Shown here one piece after another: positions 31,262 through 38,062 of a DNA stretch of 64,000 bases. Below the pieces are notes generated by a model. It was given only the letters and a program-made list of their open reading frames with translations, was not told the DNA's origin and searched no databases. A program made the translations under genes and the position numbers. The stretch's first letter is position 1; every line of letters begins with the position of its first letter. Source of the stretch: Vulcanimicrobium winogradskyi (lineage in GTDB: Bacteria > Vulcanimicrobiota > Vulcanimicrobiia > Vulcanimicrobiales > Vulcanimicrobiaceae); the NCBI GenBank assembly GCA_003134965.1, contig PLDA01000003.1:682001-746000 (forward strand). The letters run 5' to 3'.

Positions 31262-31639
31262 GTGAGCGAACCGATCGAAGTTAGACCGTTGTGGCGCCGT
31301 GACGGCGGGCTCGCGCTCGTCTGCGAGAAGTGCCTGAACGTCCGCTTCCCCGAAGACTTTCCGGAGCACGCCGGCGACGAGCGGCTGAAGCTCCGTGAGT
31401 GGCTCAAGGATCGTCTCAAGGCCGAAGGCCACTGGGGCGCGATCCGCGCGGCCGGCACGACGTGCCTCGACGTCTGCGCGCCCGGCCGGGTGACGATCTT
31501 CATCGATCCCATCGGCCGCGGCGGGCAGCAAAAGTGTCTCGTCTTCGACCCGCTCGAGGATCGCGAGCTCATCTACCAGACGATCGTGCGCGAGCTCGCG
31601 CCGCAACCCGCGCCGGCAACGGAGAAGGCCCCGCACTAG
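31262..31639 (+). CDS. Small (2Fe-2S) ferredoxin-like protein
   Basis: 125 aa. CEKC near residue 20 and CLDVC near residue 70 are spaced as in thioredoxin-fold [2Fe-2S] ferredoxins, with the surrounding pattern LREWLKDRLKAEGHWGAIRA, GTTCLDVCAPGRVTIFIDP. An electron-carrier role is possible, but the cysteine pattern is incomplete by canonical standards. GTG 31262 is the start; no strong ribosome-binding site is seen. The gene ends within the loop of a strong terminator hairpin. Confidence 0.6.
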   Translation: MSEPIEVRPLWRRDGGLALVCEKCLNVRFPEDFPEHAGDERLKLREWLKDRLKAEGHWGAIRAAGTTCLDVCAPGRVTIFIDPIGRGGQQKCLVFDPLEDRELIYQTIVRELAPQPAPATEKAPH

Positions 31640-31653
31640 GCGGGGCCTTCTCC
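31621..31653. terminator. Strong bidirectional terminator overlapping a stop codon
   Basis: GGAGAAGGCCCCGC (31621-31634) pairs perfectly with 31640-31653; the loop ACTAG contains the TAG stop of the ferredoxin-like gene. Pyrimidine-rich sequence follows on the plus strand. It separates that gene from convergent sigH. Confidence 0.85.
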
Positions 31654-31713
31654 TCTCCGTCTCGATCCTCGAAGGCGTCGGCTGACGGATCAGCTACGCG
31701 CCCCTAGGTCCTT

Positions 31714-32361
31714 TCAAGGCAGTTCGATCTCGGCCAGGTTCTTCTCGATCTTCCGCTTCACGCGCTGAAGCGCGTTGTCGATCGACTTCACGTGCCGGTT
31801 CAGGTCGCGCGCCATCTCCTGATAGGACTTGCCTTCGAGATATGACAGGAGCACTTGCGACTCGAGGTCGGAGAGATTCTCCTGGATGCGCGCCTTGATG
31901 TCTTCGGAGACCTCCTGATTGATCACGAGCTCTTCGGGATCCGAAGTCTTCTGCGAAGGCATCACGTCGAGGAGCGTTCGCTCGCTGTCCTCGTCGTAGA
32001 TCGGCTTGTTGAGCGAGATGTACTGGTTGAGCGGGATGTGCTTCTGCCGCGTCGCGGTCTTGATCGCAGTGATGATCTGACGGGTGATGCAGAGTTCTGC
32101 GAAGGCCCGGAAGCTCGAAAGCTTGTCGGCTTTGAAGTCGCGGACGGCCTTGTAGAGGCCGATCATCCCTTCCTGAATGATGTCCTCACGGTCGGCGCCG
32201 ATGAGGAAGTAGCTCTTTGCCTTGATTCGGACGAAATTCTTGTACTTGTTGAGCAAGAACTCCATCGCCAGGTTGTCGCCCGATTTCGCCGCTGAGACGA
32301 GATCTTCGTCGGGCCGCTCGTGGTAGTCGAGGGGCTCGGCGACGGGGGCTGCGATCGCCAA
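31714..32361 (-). CDS. sigH: RNA polymerase sigma factor of the SigH type
   Basis: 215 aa. Region 2: DEDLVSAAKSGDNLAMEFLL and FLIGADREDIIQEGMIGLYK, then AVRDFKADKLSSFRAFAELC with ITRQIITAIKTATRQKHIPL. Region 4: LSDLESQVLLSYLEGKSYQE, MARDLNRHVKSIDNALQRVK. The match is to the stationary-phase/sporulation factor SigH of Bacillus and Clostridia, and it sits between rlmB and (after an insertion) rpmG-secE-nusG, exactly as there. TTG 32361 with AAGGTAGG upstream is the start. Presence of SigH does not by itself imply sporulation. Confidence 0.92.
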   Translation of the reverse strand: MAIAAPVAEPLDYHERPDEDLVSAAKSGDNLAMEFLLNKYKNFVRIKAKSYFLIGADREDIIQEGMIGLYKAVRDFKADKLSSFRAFAELCITRQIITAIKTATRQKHIPLNQYISLNKPIYDEDSERTLLDVMPSQKTSDPEELVINQEVSEDIKARIQENLSDLESQVLLSYLEGKSYQEMARDLNRHVKSIDNALQRVKRKIEKNLAEIELP

Positions 32362-32437
32362 TGTAACCTACCTTGCCGGAAACGGTCGAGCACGAAAGCG
32401 CGGGCCGGAGCCCGTCAGAGCCGTGCAGGACCGTCTA

Positions 32438-32466
32438 AGTATAGGAGGGTCCTTCTTTCGGGTCAA
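32438..32466 (-). promoter_or_regulatory. Sigma-70-type promoter of sigH
   Basis: On the minus strand TTGACC (32466-32461) and TATACT (32443-32438) are separated by 17 nt, giving a predicted 5' UTR of about 70 nt before sigH. Confidence 0.75.
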
Positions 32467-32481
32467 GGACAACCGAGCCGG

Positions 32482-33432
32482 TCAGCGACGGCCGTTCGGC
32501 CCAGGGCTGCTTGCGACGCGTGGCTGGAAGAACGACCACAGGGCATCGGTCGCATCGAGCCATTCGCTCGGCGGATCGAGCCCGAGCAAGCGAGCGGCTT
32601 CAGAAGACGGCGGCTTCGCTCCTGGCCACTGGTGGCCGGCGCCGTCGATTGTGATCAGGACGATCGCGGTGCCCGTCGAGGCGCACTCGGTCGTCTCCCG
32701 CACGACCGGCCCCCGGCGGCTCGTCGCCGGTTGTTCCTGGCACCGGTCGATCGCTCGCCACCGCGCGAGCGACGCCGCGACCGACGCATGGTCGGTCTTG
32801 GTGAACGACTTCCGGCCGATCCCGCCGCCGATGGGCACGTTCTGGTCGGCGCTGCCGTGGATCGCCATCACCGAAACCGGCACCACCGGCGACGTACACG
32901 GGACCTCGAGGTCACCGGCGACGGGCCCGATCGCGGCCAGTGGGATCGGGCCTTCGCACGCCAGCCGGTAGGCCATGATCGCACCGTTCGACATCCCGGT
33001 GACGTAGACGCGGCGCGGATCGACGCCGTCACGCCGCTCGAGATCCCGGATCACCTCGGTCAGGAACGCGACGTCGTCGACGTTTCGCGACTGCGCCGGG
33101 CCGCAGCAGCGCCCACCGTTCCAAGAACGCCCGACACCGTCGGGATAGGCGATGACCACGCGCCCGGTGCGCGCGACCGCGTCCCAGGCGTAGGCGTCCT
33201 GCGCGCCTTGTCCCGTTCCAAAACCGCCGTGCAGCACCACGACCAGCGCGGGCTGCGGCGGAGCACCCGGCGGATGAACCGTGCGGTAGGTGCGCGCGAG
33301 GCCGCCGACATTCAGCTCGCGCTCTTGGCCCGTGCCCATGATCGGATCGTCGTCGGCGAGCGCCGCGCACGCCAGCACGCAGACGGCCGCGGCAAATGTC
33401 GCGCACGCGGCGGTGCGCAGGCTACGGCGCAT
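32482..33432 (-). CDS. Secreted LpqC-type alpha/beta hydrolase (feruloyl/PHB esterase family)
   Basis: 316 aa. A signal peptide (RTAACATFAAAVCVLACAAL) is followed by an alpha/beta-hydrolase fold: VVVLHGGFGTGQGAQDAYAW (oxyanion region), the nucleophile elbow VYVTGMSNGAIMAYRLACE (Ser in GMSNG), MAIHGSADQNVP (acid region) and DGAGHQWPGAKPP (His). The layout matches the LpqC/poly(3-hydroxybutyrate) depolymerase-like and feruloyl-esterase family. It overlaps the end of rlmB by about 11 nt and lies between rlmB and sigH, where Bacillus has yacP. Confidence 0.85.
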   Translation of the reverse strand: MRRSLRTAACATFAAAVCVLACAALADDDPIMGTGQERELNVGGLARTYRTVHPPGAPPQPALVVVLHGGFGTGQGAQDAYAWDAVARTGRVVIAYPDGVGRSWNGGRCCGPAQSRNVDDVAFLTEVIRDLERRDGVDPRRVYVTGMSNGAIMAYRLACEGPIPLAAIGPVAGDLEVPCTSPVVPVSVMAIHGSADQNVPIGGGIGRKSFTKTDHASVAASLARWRAIDRCQEQPATSRRGPVVRETTECASTGTAIVLITIDGAGHQWPGAKPPSSEAARLLGLDPPSEWLDATDALWSFFQPRVASSPGPNGRR

Positions 33433-34249
33433 CGCCGTCCGACGCTGTACGGCGTTGCCGCACCGCCTCGTAGAGCAGGACGCCGGCCGCGACCGACGCG
33501 TTCAACGACGGGATACGGCCGAGCACCGGGATCTCGACCAGGCCGTCGCACTCGCGCTTCACCAGTTGCGTGATCCCTTCGCCTTCGGCACCGATCACCA
33601 GCGCGACGTCGCCGTCGAGCGCGACCTCCGTATACGCCTTCGCCTGCGGGTCGAGCGCCGCGCCGTACACCCAGATCCCCGCCTTCTTGAGCGTGCGCAC
33701 CGCCTGCGCGACGTTGGCGACGCGCGCGATCGGGACGTAGGCGGTCGCACCCGCCGACGACTTGCGCACGGTCGGATTGATCCCGGCGCTGCGCCGTTCG
33801 GGCAGGATCACCGCGGTCGCGCCGGCGCATTCGGCCGAACGCACGATCGCGCCGGCGTTGTGCGGATCGGTGACGTGGTCGAGCACGACGAACAGTGCGG
33901 GCCGGTCGCGCGGCCGCAGCGCCAGCACCTCGTCGAGCGTCGCGTAGGCGAACGGCTCGCCAAACGCGACGACCCCTTGATGCGCCTTGTACGGGAACGA
34001 CGCGAAGAACGCGCGGCTCTCGAAGCGCACCGGAACGTTGGCCGATCGCGCGCGCTCGAGCAGGTTCTTCAGCGCGGGATCGCGTTTGCGATCGTCGCCG
34101 ACGTGAATGTGGCGCAGCGGCTCGCCGGCGAGCAGCATCTCGTCGACCGCGTGGACGCCGTACACAACGTCGTCGAAGTCGATGCGCGTCGCGCGGCGCG
34201 CGCCCTCGACCGGCGGGCGGTGCGCGCCTACGCGCCGGCGACGGTCCAC
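33422..34249 (-). CDS. rlmB: 23S rRNA (guanosine-2'-O-)-methyltransferase RlmB
   Basis: About 275 aa. N-terminal substrate-binding domain (VVYGVHAVDEMLLAGEPLRH), then a SPOUT/SpoU methyltransferase with DPHNAGAIVRSAECAGATAV, LVIGAEGEGITQLVKRECD and IPVLGRIPSLNASVAAGVLL. It methylates the ribose of a 23S rRNA guanosine using SAM. The frame is open far upstream; I chose GTG 34249 (AAGGA upstream), overlapping cysS by 22 nt. GTG 34165 would give a shorter N-terminus. Confidence 0.9.
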   Translation of the reverse strand: MDRRRRVGAHRPPVEGARRATRIDFDDVVYGVHAVDEMLLAGEPLRHIHVGDDRKRDPALKNLLERARSANVPVRFESRAFFASFPYKAHQGVVAFGEPFAYATLDEVLALRPRDRPALFVVLDHVTDPHNAGAIVRSAECAGATAVILPERRSAGINPTVRKSSAGATAYVPIARVANVAQAVRTLKKAGIWVYGAALDPQAKAYTEVALDGDVALVIGAEGEGITQLVKRECDGLVEIPVLGRIPSLNASVAAGVLLYEAVRQRRTASDGDAP

Positions 34250-35718
34250 GTCGTCCCGTCCTTGGAGTCTTTGAGCGCCACCCCTTCGGCGGCAAGGGCA
34301 TCGCGCAGGCGGTCGCCGAGCGCGAAGTCCTTGTTCTTGCGTGCCTCGTTGCGCTTCGCGATCACCGACTCGATCGCGGCCTCGGGCGACTCGCCGTTCA
34401 GACTCTGCCCTGAGCCTGTCGAAGGGTGCAGCTCCGGGCCGAGCCGCCGGCGCAGACGTTCTACGAATTGCTCGTCGAACTCGACCGGCCGTTCGCGGTC
34501 GAGCGCCGCCTCGATCCCGAACAGCCCGAACACTTCGCGCATCAGCGAGAGACCCTCGTCGCGGACGCGCGGATCGTCGTAGCGCAGCAGATCGCCGGCC
34601 AGGTCGTGCAGGATGCCGAGCGCACCGGCCGTGTTCATGTCGTTGTCGAGGTGCGCGAACAGCGCCGCGCGGTGCGCAGCCGGTGCCTCTACCGTCCCGC
34701 CGGGGCCCGCCGGTTCGATCTCGGCGCTCTCGGCGCGCTTGAAGACGCTCACCAGTTTGTCGAGCGAGCTCTTCGCGGCGGCGATCGACTCTTCGGTGAA
34801 GTTCATCGGCTTCTGATAACCGGTCTGCAAGAAGAGCAGGCGGATCGCGAACGGGTCGTGGCGCTTCAGCAAGTCGGTGAGCGGCTCGAAGTTGCCGAGC
34901 GACTTGGACATCTTGCGGTTCTCGAAGTTCAGCAGCCCGCCGTGAACCCACATCTCCGCCATCGGCGGCGCGTCCATCAACGGTTCGCTCTGCGCGATCT
35001 CGTTCTCGTGATGCGGGAAGATCAGGTCGTAGCCGCCGCCGTGGAGATCGAACGGTACGCCGAGCAGGGCGCGCGACATCGCGCTGCACTCGATGTGCCA
35101 ACCCGGGCGGCCCGAACCCCAGGGGGACGCCCATTGCGGCTCACCCGGCTTGGCGAACTTCCAGAGCGCGAAGTCGAGCGGATCGTGCTTGTGCTCGTTC
35201 TCCGCGATGCGCGCCCCGACGAGCAGCTCGTCGACGTTTTTCCCACTCAGCGCCCCGTAGCGCGGGAACGCGGCGACGTCGTAGTAGACGCCGTCGTCGG
35301 TGGCGTACGCGAGGCCGCGCTCGATCAGCTGGCCGATCATCTCGACGATCTCCGGTACGTACTTCGTCGCGTACGGTTCGACGTCGGGCTCGCGCACGTT
35401 GAGCACGCGCATCGCTTCCTTGAAGGCGGCGTAATAGCGTGCCACGACCCTATCGAAGGTCGTGCCCTCGCGCTGTGCGGTCGCGATCGAGCGGTCGTCG
35501 ATGTCGGTGACGTTCTGCACGTACGTCACGCGCCAGCCGTTGCGAGGGTGCTCGAGGTAGCGCCGCAAGACGTCGAAGAACAGGAACGAGCGCGCGTGGC
35601 CCAGATGCGCCTCGGCCGACGGCGTGAGTCCGCAGACGTAGACCCGGACGTGGTCCGGCTCCAGCGGCTTCAGCGGTTCGACGGCGCGCGTGCGGGTGTT
35701 ATACAGACGAAGGGGCAT
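34228..35718 (-). CDS. cysS: Cysteinyl-tRNA synthetase
   Basis: 496 aa. HIGH-type motif AEAHLGHARSFLFFDVLRRY, zinc ligands including VYVCGLTPS and WHIECSAMSRALLG, HHENEIAQSEP, and KMSKS motif in NRKMSKSLGNF. It charges tRNA-Cys. Near residue 430 it carries HPSTGSGQSLNGES, encoded by a short dispersed-repeat-like insertion (34397-34431) just before the conserved C-terminal helices (RNEARKNKDFALGDRLRD). Start ATG 35718 overlaps cysE. Confidence 0.95.
   Translation of the reverse strand: MPLRLYNTRTRAVEPLKPLEPDHVRVYVCGLTPSAEAHLGHARSFLFFDVLRRYLEHPRNGWRVTYVQNVTDIDDRSIATAQREGTTFDRVVARYYAAFKEAMRVLNVREPDVEPYATKYVPEIVEMIGQLIERGLAYATDDGVYYDVAAFPRYGALSGKNVDELLVGARIAENEHKHDPLDFALWKFAKPGEPQWASPWGSGRPGWHIECSAMSRALLGVPFDLHGGGYDLIFPHHENEIAQSEPLMDAPPMAEMWVHGGLLNFENRKMSKSLGNFEPLTDLLKRHDPFAIRLLFLQTGYQKPMNFTEESIAAAKSSLDKLVSVFKRAESAEIEPAGPGGTVEAPAAHRAALFAHLDNDMNTAGALGILHDLAGDLLRYDDPRVRDEGLSLMREVFGLFGIEAALDRERPVEFDEQFVERLRRRLGPELHPSTGSGQSLNGESPEAAIESVIAKRNEARKNKDFALGDRLRDALAAEGVALKDSKDGTTWTVAGA
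34397..34431. repeat. Dispersed-repeat-like insertion inside cysS
   Basis: CCCTGAGCCTGTCGAAGGG has complementary ends (CCCT/AGGG) and resembles short mobile repeats with TTCGACAGGCTCAGGG seen in many environmental genomes. It keeps the cysS frame open, and the core AGCCTGTCGAA recurs in the rplK leader. Confidence 0.5.
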
Positions 35719-36376
35719 TCTTCCGTTCGAGTTCGGCGAGCCGGGCTTCGAGTTCTGCGACGCGCTGGGCGAGTTGCGTGAGCACGGGCGCGTAGGGGTC
35801 CGGCATTTCGACGCGGGGACCCCGGTCGGCGGGGAGTGCCACCGGTTTCCCGTCGAGCAACACCACGCGGCCGGGGATGCCGACAACGGTCGCGTTCGCC
35901 GGGACGTCCTTGACGACGACGGAGTTCGCGCCAATCTTCGCACCGTCGCCGATGAAAATAGCACCCAGAATGGCGGCGCCTGACCCTACCGTCACGTTTT
36001 TTCCCAGTGTCGGATGCCGCTTGGTGCGCTGCAGCGACGTCCCCCCGAGCGTCACGCCCTGATAGATCGTGCAGCCGTCGCCGACCTCCGCTGTCTCCCC
36101 GATGACGACGCCGATCCCGTGATCGATGAACACGCCCTTGCCGATCTTCGCCCCCGGATCGATCTCGATCCCGGTCCAGAACCGCGAGATCGATGCGAGG
36201 AAACGCGGCAGCAGCGGTATCTTCGCGCGATGCAGCGCATGGACGAGGCGATGCGCCAAGACGGCGCGCCAACCCGGGTACGAGAGCAGGACATCGAGAT
36301 ATCCGTGCGCCGCCGGGTCGCGTTCGACCGGTGCGCGGAGATCGGCGAGGAAAGTCTCGAACGGGTTCGCGGGCAC
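35699..36376 (-). CDS. cysE: Serine O-acetyltransferase
   Basis: 225 aa. A left-handed beta-helix of hexapeptide repeats with the family motifs IDPGAKIGKGVFIDHGIGVV, IGETAEVGDGCTIYQGVTLG and KRHPTLGKNVTVGSGAAILG. It makes O-acetylserine for cysteine synthesis. The C-terminal tail has a coiled-coil-like helix (LTQLAQRVAELEARLAELER). GTG 36376 is the likely start. It sits between gltX and cysS, the Bacillus order gltX-cysE-cysS. Confidence 0.95.
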   Translation of the reverse strand: MPANPFETFLADLRAPVERDPAAHGYLDVLLSYPGWRAVLAHRLVHALHRAKIPLLPRFLASISRFWTGIEIDPGAKIGKGVFIDHGIGVVIGETAEVGDGCTIYQGVTLGGTSLQRTKRHPTLGKNVTVGSGAAILGAIFIGDGAKIGANSVVVKDVPANATVVGIPGRVVLLDGKPVALPADRGPRVEMPDPYAPVLTQLAQRVAELEARLAELERKNAPSSV

Positions 36377-36393
36377 GACGCTCTTACGACCCG

Positions 36394-37839
36394 TCAGGTT
36401 CCCGCCCGGTTGCTCGGAGGTTCCGGCGGCGTGGCCCGAATCGTCTCGAACGGGACACCGCCCGGACCGTACTTGATCGGCTCGAGCCCGCGACCGTGCA
36501 GAATGTGCGAGCTGACCGCGCCGATGCGGATCATGATGCGATCGTGCCCCAGGAGCGGGAAAAGCAACGTCAGCGGCGGTCCGTCGTGGGTTCCGGTCAG
36601 CGCCATACGGACGGCCTGCAGCGCGTCTTCCTTCAACAGCCCGAACTCCGCGCCGATCTGCGGCAGGTCGTGCGCGAGCAGCAGGTCGCGCAGCTCCGGC
36701 TGATCGTCGACGTACTGCGAGACCGCGTCGAGAAAGAACAGCACCTGGCGGCTGCGCAGGCGCTCCAGCTCGAGCGCCGGGATCGTGACCGACTCCTCGC
36801 GCAGCCTCGCGATCTCCTCGAGCGCTTCTCCTACCGTGTGGACCTCGGCGCCGAACGCGTCGATGAACGTGTCGATCCAGCGCAACGCGGCGTCGGGAGC
36901 CGGATCCTCGAGCAGCCGCGTTCGCTGCATCGCGCCGGCGATCAGGGCGCGATATTCGTCGCGCGGCAGCGCGCGCAGTGCGCGCGCGTTGAACGCCCGC
37001 AGCCGGTCGACGTCGAAGACGGACGGCGAGCCGCCGACGCGTTCGATCGAGAACACCCTCGCGAGCTCGGGCAGCGTGCGCGCCTCGTTCGCGCCGTGCG
37101 GCGACCACCCGAGCAGCGCGAGATGCTGCACCATCGCGTCCGGAAGGTAGCCGGCGCGCCGGAAGCCGTCGATCCCGGCGCTCTCATGCTGCCTCGAGAG
37201 CTTGTGCTTGCCGGCGTCGACCACGAGGCCGGCGTGCGCGTAGCGCCGCGGCTCGTAGCCGAGGGCGCGCGCGAGCAGTATCTGCCGCGGCGCATCGTCG
37301 AGGTGCTCGTCGCCGCGCAGCACCACATCGATCGCCATCGTCGCGTCGTCGACCGCGGCGGCCAGATTGTAGGTGGCGCCGCCGCTCGACTTGCAGATCA
37401 CGAAGTCACCGATCGCGGCGTGATCGAACGCGACGTCTCCTTTGATCGCGTCGTGAACGACGGTCGTGCCGGGCGGCACGCGGAACCACACGGCGCCGTC
37501 ACGCTCGTAGGCAGCGCCGTTCGCCAGAAGCCGCTCGGCGTGCTCGCGGTACACGCCCGCGCGTTCGGACTGCCGGTACGGACCCGCCGCTCCGCCGCGC
37601 TCCGGCCCCTCGTCCCAATCGAGACCCAGCCAGCGCAGGTCGCGCAGGATCGCCTCGCCGGTCGCGCCCTGCGCGCCGGCGGCCTCGAGGTCGTCGATGC
37701 GCACCACGAACGTGCCACCGGTCCGGCGCGCGAGCAGCCAGTTGAACAACGCGGTCCGCGCGCTGCCGACGTGCAGTGTCGCCGCAGGTGCAGAGGCGAA
37801 GCGCACGCGCAGAGGGCGAGCGTAGTCGAGGCGGTCCAT
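36394..37839 (-). CDS. gltX: Glutamyl-tRNA synthetase (divergent)
   Basis: 481 aa, class I synthetase. The HIGH region reads ASAPAATLHVGSARTALFNW (canonical APSPTGxLHxGxARTALFNW) and is followed by VVRIDDLE where most GluRS have RIEDTD. The KMSKS region is HKLSRQHES. AVDDATMAIDVVLRGDEHLD matches the family. These substitutions suggest a divergent GluRS paralogue; a second gltX may exist elsewhere. It begins the gltX-cysE-cysS-rlmB run. Confidence 0.88.
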   Translation of the reverse strand: MDRLDYARPLRVRFASAPAATLHVGSARTALFNWLLARRTGGTFVVRIDDLEAAGAQGATGEAILRDLRWLGLDWDEGPERGGAAGPYRQSERAGVYREHAERLLANGAAYERDGAVWFRVPPGTTVVHDAIKGDVAFDHAAIGDFVICKSSGGATYNLAAAVDDATMAIDVVLRGDEHLDDAPRQILLARALGYEPRRYAHAGLVVDAGKHKLSRQHESAGIDGFRRAGYLPDAMVQHLALLGWSPHGANEARTLPELARVFSIERVGGSPSVFDVDRLRAFNARALRALPRDEYRALIAGAMQRTRLLEDPAPDAALRWIDTFIDAFGAEVHTVGEALEEIARLREESVTIPALELERLRSRQVLFFLDAVSQYVDDQPELRDLLLAHDLPQIGAEFGLLKEDALQAVRMALTGTHDGPPLTLLFPLLGHDRIMIRIGAVSSHILHGRGLEPIKYGPGGVPFETIRATPPEPPSNRAGT

Positions 37840-37889
37840 CCGCCTGGGAAGATGCCCCGTGGCGAAGCCTTCCTCCGCCCGGCCCGATC

Positions 37890-38027
37890 TCAGGTCGGTG
37901 GGGTCTCCTCTTCGTTTTCGTCACCCTCCGGCGGTGGCTCGTCACCGCCGCCCTCGAGCGGGCGATTGGGCGGCAGCGAGGAGGCGAGTAGATCATCGAG
38001 CAAGCGGTCGTCCGTTATGGTTTGCAT
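37890..38027 (-). CDS. 45-aa acidic peptide upstream of gltX
   Basis: ATG 38027 has GAAGG six nt upstream. Sequence: MQTITDDRLLDDLLASSLPP, then a Gly/Pro/Glu-rich tail (GGGDEPPPEGDENEEETPPT). It is divergent from the large LuxR gene with only 35 bp between starts. It could be a peptide precursor or a small regulator; no family was recognised. Confidence 0.5.
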   Translation of the reverse strand: MQTITDDRLLDDLLASSLPPNRPLEGGGDEPPPEGDENEEETPPT

Positions 38028-38062
38028 AGTAACCTTCGTTTCGCCGGGGTCTGGGGTGAACC

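Noticed and set aside
37840..38062. T-box or other leader ahead of gltX-cysE-cysS
   Set aside because: No T-box sequence or terminator/antiterminator pair is seen; a small peptide gene fills most of the space.
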